A stretch of 64,000 nucleotides of DNA from Clostridium acetireducens DSM 10703 (lineage in GTDB: Bacteria > Bacillota > Clostridia > Clostridiales > Clostridiaceae), in the NCBI RefSeq assembly GCF_001758365.1, contig NZ_LZFO01000006.1:29715-93714 (forward strand), read 5' to 3'. Positions 25,990 to 36,239 of the stretch are shown here, one piece after another. Every line of letters starts with the position of its first letter. Positions within the stretch are counted from its first letter, which is position 1. The translations under genes and the position numbers were made by a program. The notes below the pieces were generated by a model. The model had not been told where the DNA came from and ran no database searches. It was given only the letters and a program-made list of their open reading frames with translations.

Positions 25990-26040
25990 AATATATAGGT
26001 AAATCCAGTATTTTTATAATACTGGATTTACCTATATATT
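25990..26040. terminator. Perfect 23-bp hairpin between luxS and the nuclease gene
   Basis: 25990-26012 and 26018-26040 are exact reverse complements with a 5-nt loop, followed by AAAATTTTTTT. It probably terminates luxS and the convergent helicase-nuclease operon. Like 2963-3018, it is unusually long and perfect. Confidence 0.8.
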
Positions 26041-26053
26041 AAAATTTTTTTCT

Positions 26054-26809
26054 CTAATCTAAATCAAAATCCACTCTACTATTATTACATAAATAATTAA
26101 ATTCACAAAACTTACAATGACTTTTATATAAATTTTTATTAAAATCTAATTCAAAATTATATTCATCTATAGTATTTATAGTATTTTTTATTATAATTTC
26201 ATTTTCTAAATGAATTTTCTCTGAATACTCTATTTCTATAAAATCCTCCTTAAACTTAGGTTGCCAAAATATCATTTTTATATCTATAGCCTGTACATCT
26301 ATATTAAAAATTTCTTTTGCTTTTTCATACATTATATACATATATAAAATAGTTTGAAATCTTTTCTTCATTTCTTTATGAGTAAGTTTTCTTTCTTCTG
26401 TTTTAAAATCTATTATATATATTTTATTATCATGTAATATTATTAAATCGTACTTAGCTTGAATTCTTATATTATTCTTTTTCATTTTAATCTCATATTC
26501 TGGTAGATACTTTTTTTGTTTTTTCTTAGGAAACTTTTCTATTAAATTGTTAGTCCAATTTAATAAATCTTTATCTATATATTCCTTTTTTTCTAAACCT
26601 AAAGGAATATCTAAAAAATATCTTTCACAAATTAGATGAAAATCTAATCCTTTTTTTATATTTTTATAATATTCTACATCTATAGGAGAATCCTTTTTCC
26701 AAGACACTCCATTTATATATTTTAGTTTAAATTTAAAAGGACATTTTAAAAAAGTATTCAAAGAATTTTGACTATAATAAAAGCTATTATTTTTTCTTAT
26801 ATCTCTCAT
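26054..26809 (-). CDS. RecB/AddB-type PD-(D/E)XK nuclease with Fe-S cluster cysteines
   Basis: A 251-residue stand-alone nuclease. It has the motif series YSQNSLNTFLKCPFKF, His and Glu in GLDFHLICERYF, then AKYDLIIL and IYIIDFKTEER (the D-xn-DxK catalytic core), and QTILYMYIM. Four Cys (Cys23, Cys232, Cys235, Cys241) match the 4Fe-4S arrangement of AddB-family nucleases, one at the N-terminus and three at the C-terminus. It follows the helicase gene with a 3-bp gap, so it is probably the nuclease subunit of a three-part complex. Confidence 0.88.
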   Translation of the reverse strand: MRDIRKNNSFYYSQNSLNTFLKCPFKFKLKYINGVSWKKDSPIDVEYYKNIKKGLDFHLICERYFLDIPLGLEKKEYIDKDLLNWTNNLIEKFPKKKQKKYLPEYEIKMKKNNIRIQAKYDLIILHDNKIYIIDFKTEERKLTHKEMKKRFQTILYMYIMYEKAKEIFNIDVQAIDIKMIFWQPKFKEDFIEIEYSEKIHLENEIIIKNTINTIDEYNFELDFNKNLYKSHCKFCEFNYLCNNSRVDFDLD

Positions 26810-26812
26810 TAA

Positions 26813-28981
26813 TTACACTTCCTTTGAATTAATAAAATTTTTTAACACTTGAAAATACCTAGAGCAACTTTGTGTTTTAAAACTATTTGAATTTTTATTA
26901 AAATTAGCAGTTAGTATAAGATATTTTTTAGCTCTAGTTATTCCCACATATAAAAGTCTTACTTTTTCATTTATTACATCTATTCTAGATTTTATTAAAG
27001 GATTTACCGATACAATATTACCTTTTAATTTTTCAATTTCTGCTTTTCCTAAAGCTACAGGATTCTTAATTTCCTCTTTAATATACCAATAATCCGATTG
27101 TATTTTATCTTTTAATGTATAGGGAAAATTATACTCTGTATTATCCATTAAAAATACACAATCCCATTCTAATCCCTTAGCTTTATGGTAAGTAGCAATA
27201 GTGACTTTTTCTGGAGAAGGTTCGTATCCCTCCATCTCATATATTATTTCTCCTATATGAACAAAAATAGGATTATTTTTATCAATAAGTCTATCTGCTA
27301 TGTCATTTAATACAACATTCTTTTCTTCTCTTAAAATATTTTTTACATATAAAGCTACTGCCTGAATTAAAGCTTTATCCTGTATATTAAAATCAAAAAT
27401 ACTTCCAATAAAAATAATTAAATTATCTATTGAAATATAGTAATATTCAAATATTTTTCTTATATTTTCTATAATTTTAATAAGTAATACAATATTATTA
27501 TTAGATTTTATTTTTTCAAAATCTCTATATATTATGTCATAAGGATTTTTGTAATTATCTATAAACTGTAATATTAAATCTTTTTTATCATATTTATCAT
27601 CTATAAATACATCTAAAAATATTTTAAATTTTATACTACTATCTGGTTCTGCTAAAAATTTTAATAAATATCCTATTATATTTACTATTTTTACCTTATC
27701 TTTAGATATAGATGATAAATTATCATAATCTATATTTTCTTTATCTAGCTTTTCTACAAACTTATTAATTTTATAATTAGATGTAATTAACACTCCTATT
27801 GTTTCATTTGGATGTTTTTTCTTAAATATTTTTATGCTCTCTATAACTTTTTCTATTTCCTTATCCCATGAAGGTAGTAAAAAAGCATATAAATTGCTTT
27901 CATCATTACTAGGATTTTTTAACCCCTCTATTCCTTTAACTTCTTGTATTTTTTGATTTTGTAAAGCTTCTCTACATTGTTTTTGATAATGATTATTTAT
28001 TATAAATTCTACTAAATAGTTTGCTAAATCTATGATTTTTTTAGAGCTTCTTCCTGCCATATACATAGTATATTTTTTATCTGCTTTACTGCAAAATTCT
28101 TTAAAAAATTTAGGATCAGAAGGTGTAAAAGTTGCCATTATACTTTGATTAATATCTCCCACTCTTACCAAATTGCCTGATTTCTCAGAAAGCATAGTAA
28201 GTATTTTATACTGAACTATATTTGAATCTTGACATTCATCTTCAAATATATAAGTGTATTTTTTTTGAAATTTTTCTCTTAATTTTTTATCTCTTTTTAA
28301 AGCTTTATAAGCTAATATGAGAATATCATCATAATCTAAATATCCATCTAATTTTAACCTTTTAGTATAATTTTTATAAATATCTGATATATCTCTTATA
28401 ACTGAAAACTTATTATTAAAAATTTTTAATTTATTATCTAAATTTTCTGCTTGTATATCATTTAATTTTAATTCACTTATCAATGCCGTTACAATTGTTA
28501 AAAAGTTATTCCAATATCTTTCTTGCTTGTTATTATAACTTTTTAAACCATTTTCATTTAATACATTTTTAAATATCCTTTCTCCTTTGAATTTTCTCCA
28601 AGATTTTATACATTCATTTAAATACACAGATTTTTGTGCTTCATCTAATATTTTAAAGTTTTCATTAACATTTACTACATCTGGTCTATCTTTTAATATT
28701 CTAAGTGCCAAACTGTGTATAGTCATAACTTCATAAGAATTAATATCTTTTATATCTTGCTCTTCCAAAACACATTTTATTCTATTTTTAAAATTATTAA
28801 CAGCACTATTCATATAAGTAACTATTAACACCTTTTCTCTTTTTTTTAATTTTTCTTTAATTATCTTTGCTGCTAAATTAGCTACTATAAATGTTTTTCC
28901 TGCTCCTGGAACCGCTGGCACCGCCATAATACCTTCACTGTATTCCATTACAGGCTTTTGATCTACTCTAAACCCCATCAA
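26813..28981 (-). CDS. UvrD/AddA-like superfamily 1 DNA helicase
   Basis: A 722-residue helicase with the full set of SF1 motifs: Walker A VPGAGKT near 24-30, motif Ib TIHSLALRIL, motif II FEDECQDS, motif III VGDINQSIM, motif V ATYHKAKGLEW and motif VI LLYVGITRAKK. It ends without a nuclease domain, unlike AddA (about 1200 residues). Its start overlaps the upstream gene by 4 bp (ATGA), and the nuclease follows at 3 bp. It probably works with both neighbours in DNA end processing, recombination or defence. Confidence 0.9.
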   Translation of the reverse strand: MMGFRVDQKPVMEYSEGIMAVPAVPGAGKTFIVANLAAKIIKEKLKKREKVLIVTYMNSAVNNFKNRIKCVLEEQDIKDINSYEVMTIHSLALRILKDRPDVVNVNENFKILDEAQKSVYLNECIKSWRKFKGERIFKNVLNENGLKSYNNKQERYWNNFLTIVTALISELKLNDIQAENLDNKLKIFNNKFSVIRDISDIYKNYTKRLKLDGYLDYDDILILAYKALKRDKKLREKFQKKYTYIFEDECQDSNIVQYKILTMLSEKSGNLVRVGDINQSIMATFTPSDPKFFKEFCSKADKKYTMYMAGRSSKKIIDLANYLVEFIINNHYQKQCREALQNQKIQEVKGIEGLKNPSNDESNLYAFLLPSWDKEIEKVIESIKIFKKKHPNETIGVLITSNYKINKFVEKLDKENIDYDNLSSISKDKVKIVNIIGYLLKFLAEPDSSIKFKIFLDVFIDDKYDKKDLILQFIDNYKNPYDIIYRDFEKIKSNNNIVLLIKIIENIRKIFEYYYISIDNLIIFIGSIFDFNIQDKALIQAVALYVKNILREEKNVVLNDIADRLIDKNNPIFVHIGEIIYEMEGYEPSPEKVTIATYHKAKGLEWDCVFLMDNTEYNFPYTLKDKIQSDYWYIKEEIKNPVALGKAEIEKLKGNIVSVNPLIKSRIDVINEKVRLLYVGITRAKKYLILTANFNKNSNSFKTQSCSRYFQVLKNFINSKEV

Positions 28982-31050
28982 TATTCACCACTTTCATTTA
29001 ATATATCAAATATTGTATTGGAAAAGGCACTTTCTTGTTGATATCCATTTATTGAATACCGACTTCCGTATATATACAATTCATCCTCACATTTCCTTAA
29101 AAGACAATTAACTATAGAAACTAATTTTTCTTGCCTATTTTTATTTTCTATTTCGTTTGTATACACAGAATTTATATGCCAGTTAGGATTTAATACATAT
29201 GCATTAGTTAATTCTTTTATATTTCTTGGAGCCCACATATCACTATTTATATCTGTCCATATTTGAATTTTACTTTTAAAGTTAGAGTTTAAGAAAGTAT
29301 TTGGATTAGTTATTTTAACTGCATATTTATTATCATATATTTTTTCTATTTCTTTATAAGAATAAAAATCTTTTGCTTCATTTTTAATAAAATCTATAAA
29401 TTTTTCTTCAGGTTGTTTCATAGTTTTAAAATTTACTAATATACCTATAAACTTTTCTGCCAATTCATTTAAATTTTGAAAAACAGCTATGTTTTCCATA
29501 GCTCCAGGTAGCTTTATAAGTAGTTCTAAAAATACTCTTCTAAACAATTCATCTACAGGTATATCTCTTTCTTTACATAAATCTCTATAATTTTTAATAA
29601 AATCTTTTAAGTAATTGTATTTTTCCAAAGATTCATTTCCTAAAATTTCTTTAATATACTCTGGTAAAGCAGAGATAGAATTCTTATTTTCTATATATTT
29701 TGATAAAATAGAACTTCTTATAGGATCTATATCTAAAACTAAATTAAAAAATCTTTTTAGATTATCCTCTGTTAATTTAATATTTTTAAATTCTTTGCAA
29801 AAACATACTATTACAATTAAAGCATTTACATAAGGATTATCTATTAACCTAGTTTTTTTCGAAGTAGAAATAACATCTATATGTTCTAAATCTAATTTAT
29901 TTGATATTTCATAGTTTAATACAAAATCTTCTATAGGAGATATAATTACTATATCCTCTGGGCTTTTTCCTTTATTAAAAATTAAATCTTTTACTCTTTC
30001 TATTATTTTATATATCATTTCGCTTCTTAATTGAGAACTTATATCTATTTGAGCTTGTACACTACTTTTTAAATCTTCAGATGTTTTGTTAATTATCCTA
30101 CTAGTTATAACTTCAGCAAACTCAATATAATTTTGGCAACTAAGAAAGTTTTCATTTAAACTTATACAATTAAATTTAAATTTTATATTATTTTTTATAT
30201 ACTCCTTATTAGCACCATTAAATATATTAAAATATCCTTGTGGATTACTAAATAAATAAACTCCTTCTGCATTTTCAGCTATTAAATTAATAAGTTGTAG
30301 TTGAGAAGGAGATATTTCATCAAAATCATCTACTATAATATATTTAAGATTTTTAATATGATTTTTATAAAATTGGTTTTTAAGTAAATACTTATTGTAC
30401 AAATAAAAAATCATCCCATAATCTATTACTCCTGCATTTAAATAGCTATTAATATAATGATTTATAACTTTATCTATTTGTTCATAGGTTTTTTTCTGTA
30501 CACTTTCTTTAACTTCTATAGAATTATATATTCTATTTCCAATTTCATTTAAATTTACTAAAGATATAGCTGATTTATTTATATTAAATAATATATTTTC
30601 CGCTATTTTTTTTGATGTAGAAATTATATCTGCAAAATATCCTTTGCTTTTTCTAAAATAATCTACAAGCATCTCCATCATATATAAAGATGTATCGTAT
30701 TCAACAAATACAGGTCTTATTATATTATTATTAATTTTTTTACAATCCTTCACTACCAAAGGCCAATAAGTAATTAATTCTCTCCTTACAAAATTAAAAT
30801 AGCTATACTTTTTTATTTCACCAATTGTTTTAAAATCCATATGTTTACTCCAAAGCAAATTTTGATATCTGTTTGCATAAAAAACTAATATACTTTCACT
30901 AGGTATTTTTTCTTCATTTATCATATGCTTATACTTTGATATAGCTAATTTTGTTTTTCCACTTCCTGATTTACCTTCTATTAATAAAAATTTATTTTTA
31001 CATTTTTCCAATAATATTCTTTGTACATCAGCGTAATTTATAACAATCAC
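28978..31050 (-). CDS. AddB/UvrD-like ATPase subunit of a helicase-nuclease operon
   Basis: A 690-residue protein with Walker A EGKSGSGKT (25-33) and Walker B YIIVDDFDEISPSQ, so the N-terminal SF1 ATPase core is intact. The C-terminal helicase motifs (V and VI) are not obvious, and there are no Fe-S Cys. This makes it AddB-like in architecture but without the nuclease. The start is uncertain: GTG at 31050 touches the RBS (AAAGGAG), so a nearby alternative codon may be used. It is the first gene of the operon. Confidence 0.75.
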   Translation of the reverse strand: MIVINYADVQRILLEKCKNKFLLIEGKSGSGKTKLAISKYKHMINEEKIPSESILVFYANRYQNLLWSKHMDFKTIGEIKKYSYFNFVRRELITYWPLVVKDCKKINNNIIRPVFVEYDTSLYMMEMLVDYFRKSKGYFADIISTSKKIAENILFNINKSAISLVNLNEIGNRIYNSIEVKESVQKKTYEQIDKVINHYINSYLNAGVIDYGMIFYLYNKYLLKNQFYKNHIKNLKYIIVDDFDEISPSQLQLINLIAENAEGVYLFSNPQGYFNIFNGANKEYIKNNIKFKFNCISLNENFLSCQNYIEFAEVITSRIINKTSEDLKSSVQAQIDISSQLRSEMIYKIIERVKDLIFNKGKSPEDIVIISPIEDFVLNYEISNKLDLEHIDVISTSKKTRLIDNPYVNALIVIVCFCKEFKNIKLTEDNLKRFFNLVLDIDPIRSSILSKYIENKNSISALPEYIKEILGNESLEKYNYLKDFIKNYRDLCKERDIPVDELFRRVFLELLIKLPGAMENIAVFQNLNELAEKFIGILVNFKTMKQPEEKFIDFIKNEAKDFYSYKEIEKIYDNKYAVKITNPNTFLNSNFKSKIQIWTDINSDMWAPRNIKELTNAYVLNPNWHINSVYTNEIENKNRQEKLVSIVNCLLRKCEDELYIYGSRYSINGYQQESAFSNTIFDILNESGEY

Positions 31051-31243
31051 TCCTTTAAAAATTAATATAAACTCTTAAACAATATTTTATTATAATTCTA
31101 ATATAATTTACAAACACATATATATTTTATCATATAAAATACAATTTTTATAATATTATACATGTTTTACATCTACATAGTTTATTGAAATATAAATATA
31201 TAGTAAAATGTAATTGTACTTAATATAAAAGGAGGAGCCTATT

Positions 31244-31621
31244 ATGTTTTTCATAGGAATATTTGGCGTAGAAAATAAAGAAAAATTTATTAAAAAAATA
31301 TTTAATTTATCTTGTAAAAACTGTACTAATACTAAAGGATTTACTCTTATAAAAAATTATAAATATTTTCATTTTTTCTTTATTCCATTGTTTAAATGGG
31401 AAAAAACTTATTACTTAACCTGTGATGATTGTAATACTATATATGAAATTCCTTTTGAAAAGGGAGAAAAAATAGAAAATGGAGAGGACATAGATATAAA
31501 TTATTGGGATTTAAAAATACTATATGAAAACTATAACAAACAACATGTATGCCCAAATTGTGGTAAACCATTAGATTCTTCCTTTGATTTTTGCCCATAT
31601 TGCGGTAAAAGCCAACATTAA
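31244..31621 (+). CDS. Zinc-ribbon protein
   Basis: A 125-residue protein with an N-terminal zinc-ribbon-like module (SCKNCTN near 25-30 and LTCDDCNTIYEIP near 65) and a C-terminal double-Cys ribbon (CPNCGKPLDSSFDFCPYCGKS). Between them is a hydrophobic stretch (YKYFHFFFIPLFKWEKTYYL). This matches the zinc_ribbon_15/zinc_ribbon_2 layout of clostridial proteins of unknown role. RBS GGAGGAG. Element copy 4 with its inverted gene flank follows 37 bp downstream. Confidence 0.8.
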   Translation: MFFIGIFGVENKEKFIKKIFNLSCKNCTNTKGFTLIKNYKYFHFFFIPLFKWEKTYYLTCDDCNTIYEIPFEKGEKIENGEDIDINYWDLKILYENYNKQHVCPNCGKPLDSSFDFCPYCGKSQH

Positions 31622-31700
31622 TTGCACCCTATATTTAAACAAATGTACACTGCTTAGCAAATTATGAAAGAAGAATAGAAGGAAAAATTTATATTTAATT

Positions 31701-32064
31701 AGGCTGTTGAATAAAAAATCATTGATATAATTTAAAAACAAAAAATAATTAAATATAATCTGTGTAAAATAATACGACAGTAGTATAAAGAAAGGTTGTA
31801 AATAAGTCATTTCATTAAGACACTCTAAGAATAAAAAATAAAAAAACTCCTACCCAATTTATGCCCCGTCCTTGGGGCGGAAATTGGCTCATCACGTCCT
31901 GTGATGAATTACGGAGTTTTTTTATTTTTTCTTCTAAGATTGTTTAAAATTCATTCAAATTATTTGCAACCTTTCTTTATACTACTGTCGTATTATTTTA
32001 CACAGATTATATTTAATTATTTTTTATTTTTAAATTATATCAATGATTTTTTATTCAACAGCCT
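31701..32064 (-). repeat. Palindromic element, copy 4 (inverted core; arms include 3' end of HD gene)
   Basis: A 364-bp element with its right end 2 bp past the stop of the minus-strand HD nuclease gene. Arms pair over about 144 bp with two mismatches, from 31658 to 32107, so 31658-31700 is an inverted copy of the last 13 codons and stop of that gene. Variable arm segment CGACAGTAGTAT, matched by ATACTACTGTCG. The core is in minus orientation (GCCCCGTCCTTGGGGC then CATCACGTCCTGTGATG). Confidence 0.95.
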
Positions 32065-32066
32065 AA

Positions 32067-32963
32067 TTAAATATAAATTTTTCCTTCTATTCTTCTTTCA
32101 TAATTTGACCATGTATTTGGCTGTAAATCTTTTTTAATTTGCCATATTTTATTAAAGAAAGCATCTAAAGCATCTGCATAATGAACTATATATGCTTCTT
32201 CAGTATTCGGTTTTTTAGGTGAACCATATTCTAGTTTTCCATGGTGCTGTACTATACACCCTTTTATTCTTTCTTTAAAATCATAGCTATATAATTCTGG
32301 ATTAGCATTAAAAGCTTCTTCTAACATAGTAACTCCTATAACTATATGTCCTTCCATTTCTCCTCTTAGCGTAAAAGAAAAAGGTCCTTCTGTAAAATAT
32401 TCTTCTGTTTTACCTATATCATGTAGTTTAGCTCCTAATATTGCTATTTCTCTATTGTTACAATTATATCTATAAGCTAAAACTTTAGATAAGTACATAA
32501 CGTTTAAAGTATGCTCTGCTAATCCTCCTATGTAATTGTGATGTTGGCTTACTCCTCCTATACCTTTTTTAAATTTATCTAAAAATTTCCTATCTTTAAA
32601 AAAATAATTATTTAATTCTATACATTCCTTAGTTTTAAATTCTTTTTTTGATATAGATTCTATTTCATTCATTATTTCTTCAATAGGTCTTTCTACATAA
32701 GGCAAATATTCTTCTATATCAAAATTTTTAACTTTTTCATATTTTTCTATTTCAAGCACATTACTTAATATTCCCACTACATTTATTACATCTCCTACAT
32801 TAATTACATCTAATTCATCATTTACATATGCTTTTATATCTCCAGTTTTATCACCTATAAAAATTACAGTTTTACTTTCATTTTTATATAATTTTTTCAT
32901 AACCATAAAATTTTCTTTAACTCTATCTCCATATTTTAAAGCTTTAACATACAATTTCTTCAT
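32067..32963 (-). CDS. YhaM-like 3'-5' exoribonuclease (OB-fold plus HD domain)
   Basis: A 298-residue protein. An N-terminal OB-fold nucleic-acid-binding region (about 1-95, with VIFIGDKTGDIKAYV and GDVINVVG) is followed by an HD domain (about 140-290): His in QHHNYIGGLAEHTLNV, LGAKLHDIGKTEEYF (HD doublet), GHIVIG, CIVQHHGKLEYGSP and VHYADALDA. The family degrades RNA (and ssDNA) 3' to 5'. It is monocistronic. Its 3' end is duplicated in inverted form across element copy 4. Confidence 0.9.
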   Translation of the reverse strand: MKKLYVKALKYGDRVKENFMVMKKLYKNESKTVIFIGDKTGDIKAYVNDELDVINVGDVINVVGILSNVLEIEKYEKVKNFDIEEYLPYVERPIEEIMNEIESISKKEFKTKECIELNNYFFKDRKFLDKFKKGIGGVSQHHNYIGGLAEHTLNVMYLSKVLAYRYNCNNREIAILGAKLHDIGKTEEYFTEGPFSFTLRGEMEGHIVIGVTMLEEAFNANPELYSYDFKERIKGCIVQHHGKLEYGSPKKPNTEEAYIVHYADALDAFFNKIWQIKKDLQPNTWSNYERRIEGKIYI

Positions 32964-33091
32964 GTAATCATCCTTTCATAAATAATAAAAATCTAATACA
33001 TCTAATATTTTTTTGAAAATTATCAACATTGTTATTTTATTTTTTACTAATTCATGTTATAATAAACTACAAAGTAATTTAAACCTTTTAA

Positions 33092-33296
33092 TAGATTCTA
33101 ATTATAATTAAGTTACTATACTTACGGGCTTGTAATATTTAAAAATTTAAATGAATTTAATAATAAAATTTTATTTGAAATTTCATCATTAAGTTCATTC
33201 ATTATTTAATATTTTCGACAATTTTCTTTTATAAATTTAATTTTATTATTACTCCTATTTTAATTTAATATACCTATAATTAATAATTAGAATCTA
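33092..33296. other. Imperfect foldback in the 32964-33355 gap
   Basis: 13-bp exact inverted repeats (TAGATTCTAATTA at 33092 and its complement at 33284) bound about 205 bp of AT-rich sequence. This includes a second imperfect inverted pair (AATAATAAAATT and AATTTTATTATT). No ORF, RNA class or element termini are recognisable. A TATAAT sequence at about 33056 (plus strand) could drive a short transcript. The rest of the gap shows nothing. Confidence 0.35.
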
Positions 33297-33355
33297 AATG
33301 TCCATATTAGTATTTAGTATTATACTAGTATGGCATATTTTTTTGAAAATATATT

Positions 33356-33672
33356 AGTTTGTTGAATAAAAAATCATTGATATAATTTGCAGATAAAAAA
33401 TAATTAAATATAATCTGTATAAAAATAATAAGACAGTAGCATAAATAGAGTTTGTAAATAATTTGAATGAATTTTAGACACTCTTAGAAGAAAAAATAAA
33501 AAAACTCCTACCCAATTTCCGCACCAAGGACGGTGCATAAATTGGGTAGGAGTTTTTTTATTTTTTATTCTAAGAGTGTCTTAATAAAATGATTTATTTA
33601 CAAACTCTATTTATGCTACTGTCTTATTATTTTTATACAGATTATATTTAATTATTTTTTATTCGATAAACT
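33356..33672 (+). repeat. Palindromic element, copy 5 (core reduced to a simple hairpin)
   Basis: It ends 2 bp past the MCP stop codon. The first core hairpin (the CATCAC unit) is missing. The core reads ACTCCTACCCAATTT, GCACC-AAGGAC-GGTGC, then AAATTGGGTAGGAGT, a near-perfect single stem. The right arm lost about 27 bp, as in copy 2. Variable arm segment GACAGTAGCAT is matched by ATGCTACTGTC. Terminal AGTTTGTTG differs from the complement of CGATAAACT at two positions. Confidence 0.93.
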
Positions 33673-33674
33673 AT

Positions 33675-35681
33675 CTATATATTAAATTGTTCAATTATAT
33701 TATTTAATTCCATAGAAATATGTTCAAGAGAATCTGTAGCCTGTCCTATATTTTCCATAATAGTAGCTTGTTCCTGAATAGAAGCTGAAACTTCTTCTGT
33801 GGAAGCAGCAGATTCTTCAGATATTGCAGAAATACCTTCAATAGATTCTATAACTGCATCTTTATCCTTATTTACTTTATTAATATTTACTACCAATTTA
33901 TTTATTTGATCAATTGTGACTTTTATAGCTTTTTCTATATATTTAAATGATTCCTCAGCATCTACCATAGCTTTATTTGCTTCTTCATTAGATTTTGATG
34001 CTGAATCCATATTTCCCTTTGTATTTAATATCTGTTGTTGAATTTCATAAACTATTTTTTCTATTTTTTTTGTAGATTCAGAAGTTTGCTCTGATAACTT
34101 TCTTATTTCTTCTGCAACTACTGCAAACCCCTTTCCTGCTTCTCCTGCTCTAGCAGCTTCTATAGCAGCATTTAAAGCTAACAAATTTGTTTGTTCTGCT
34201 ATAGACTGTATAGCATATATTATATTACCTATAGAATCTGACTTGTTAGCTAAAGAATCTACATTATGTGCTATTTTTGAAGCAGTATCATTATTTATTT
34301 TAAATTTCTCTGCAAGCTTATTCATGTATTCTATACCTTGAGAATTTACAGTGTCTGTTTCATTTGAATACTTTTCAACTTCATTTGCACTATTAACTAT
34401 AAAATTTATTTCTTCCGCAAGACTAACTAACTTTTCTGTACCATTTTGAGCATTTTTGGCTTGCTCTTGTGCTCCTTTAGCAAGTTCATCTACAGTTTTA
34501 GAAACTAAATTTATAGAACTAACTGTTTCCCCTGTAGATTCTGCTATCCCCTGTGAACTATTTAACATATTACTAGAACTATTTTTTAATTGATTTACTA
34601 TATCTCTTAATTTTTCTCTAAGTTTTAATAAAGTTCTTACCATTTCTCCTACTTCATCATCTTCTTCCATTGCCATCTTTATTCCATCAGTCATATTATA
34701 TTTAAGATCAAAATTACAAGTTTTGTTTAATACTTCTGTAACAGCAACAATTGGCTTAGAAAATTTATCTGCAAAATATATTGAAACAACTATAGCTCCA
34801 CATAATATTATTGCTAATACAATTATAAAACTAAAAATCAAACTATTTAAAACACCTCTAACTTCTGATTTTGGAACAGAAAATCCTATTTTCCAATCTA
34901 CAGAAGGAATTTTAGCTATAGTAAAATACTTATTTCCATTATCATAATCCTTTATTTCTGTTATTTTATTTCCTAATATTTTAGAAAATCTTCCATTTAT
35001 AACTTTAGATATATTTTTAACTTCTGTTTCTGTAGGTTGAAAATCTTTATTAGGATGAACAACTATATTATTTCCATTATCTAATAAAAAAGCATAGCTT
35101 TTTTCTCCTATTTTTGCTTTTTGAACAACATCCGTAATATTTTTAACGCTAATATCTGTAGAAACAACCCCTATAAATTTGCCTTCACTTTTAACAGCTT
35201 TAGAAATAGTTACTACTATTTCTTTAGTATTAATATCTAAATAAGGAGGTGTAAAAATAAGCTTGCCTTTATTTATAGCTTCTTTATACCATCCTCTCTC
35301 TGTACAGAGAAAACCTTCAGGAGGAATCCAATTAGAACTTATTATAAATTTATTATCAGCAAAACCCATATATACCGCACTAGCACAAGAGTTATTATTT
35401 TTCATTTTTTTAAAATAACTAGCTAAATATTTATCATCATAATTATTGTTAGATTCTAAGTTACTTGCTATATCTTCTATTATTCTTCCTTGAACTTGCA
35501 TCCACCCATCAATAAAAGAAGCATACTTTTCAGAAGCATTAATCATATTACTTGTGGTTTCCTTCATTATACTTCTATAAGAAAAAAAATAGCTTATACT
35601 AGAAGACATTATTAAACTGACTACACAGATAAGACATATAAAAATAGTAAATTTCTTTTTAATACTTTTCAAAAAACACAC
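33675..35681 (-). CDS. Methyl-accepting chemotaxis protein with dCache sensor
   Basis: A 668-residue chemoreceptor. It has TM1 (about 10-32), an extracellular dCache_1 domain (about 35-275, with [15 protein letters not shown] and [18 protein letters not shown]), TM2 (about 280-303), HAMP (about 304-365) and an MCP signalling domain (about 400-668). The hairpin tip reads [24 protein letters not shown]. The ligand is unknown, though dCache domains commonly bind amino acids or other small metabolites. It is monocistronic. RBS AGGGGGTG. Element copy 5 abuts the stop codon. Confidence 0.95.
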   Translation of the reverse strand: MCFLKSIKKKFTIFICLICVVSLIMSSSISYFFSYRSIMKETTSNMINASEKYASFIDGWMQVQGRIIEDIASNLESNNNYDDKYLASYFKKMKNNNSCASAVYMGFADNKFIISSNWIPPEGFLCTERGWYKEAINKGKLIFTPPYLDINTKEIVVTISKAVKSEGKFIGVVSTDISVKNITDVVQKAKIGEKSYAFLLDNGNNIVVHPNKDFQPTETEVKNISKVINGRFSKILGNKITEIKDYDNGNKYFTIAKIPSVDWKIGFSVPKSEVRGVLNSLIFSFIIVLAIILCGAIVVSIYFADKFSKPIVAVTEVLNKTCNFDLKYNMTDGIKMAMEEDDEVGEMVRTLLKLREKLRDIVNQLKNSSSNMLNSSQGIAESTGETVSSINLVSKTVDELAKGAQEQAKNAQNGTEKLVSLAEEINFIVNSANEVEKYSNETDTVNSQGIEYMNKLAEKFKINNDTASKIAHNVDSLANKSDSIGNIIYAIQSIAEQTNLLALNAAIEAARAGEAGKGFAVVAEEIRKLSEQTSESTKKIEKIVYEIQQQILNTKGNMDSASKSNEEANKAMVDAEESFKYIEKAIKVTIDQINKLVVNINKVNKDKDAVIESIEGISAISEESAASTEEVSASIQEQATIMENIGQATDSLEHISMELNNIIEQFNI

Positions 35682-36031
35682 CCCCTAAATAATGCATTAA
35701 TTATAGTATATTATATTGTAATTAATGTACTATATTTAATTAAATTTCCTATATGTGCACATATTTACTTTATTTTATCACAAATTTACTTATATTTATA
35801 CTTACTTTTCAAGCATTTTCTTATATTAAATGTTTTCAATTATAAAATGGTTATATATATTCAATATTATTTATAAATTTGACAATTTAGTAATTACATT
35901 AAAAATACATTATTAATTTTATAGCTAAATTATATTACTTTATTTATCACACATAAAACTAAATTTTTATATGTATTGTTAAATTTTTAGAATATTTAGA
36001 TAAAACTCTTTCCATTTATTCATCTTTGTGG

Positions 36032-36162
36032 TATAATTTTTAAAGAGATGTTTTTTCTTTTAATTCTTATTTAAAAACTTTTACTAGAGTAACTGAAATG
36101 GGTTTATAGTTAATTTATAGATAGAATTTATCTCAAACCGATTTATTATATAATAAATCGGT
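36032..36162 (+). promoter_or_regulatory. Possible attenuating leader of the HAD phosphatase gene
   Basis: A TATAAT box (36032-36037) begins about 200 nt of leader. A terminator-like hairpin (ACCGATTTATTA/TAATAAATCGGT, 36137-36162) with a weak T-rich tail lies 77 bp before the start codon. An upstream segment AAATGGGTTT (36096-36105) could pair 9 of 10 bases with AAACCGATTT (36135-36144) and so block the hairpin. I match it to no known riboswitch. The rest of the 35682-36239 gap shows nothing else. Confidence 0.35.
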
Positions 36163-36239
36163 AATTTTGTTATATAACATTATATTAAATTATTTTTATT
36201 AAAAGTATTTACTATAATATAAATATAAGGAGAATTATT

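Noticed and set aside
33675..35681. c-di-GMP riboswitch ahead of the MCP gene
   Set aside because: No GEMM-type motifs (GGGCAAACC, GAAA receptor) in the 35682-35760 leader on the minus strand.
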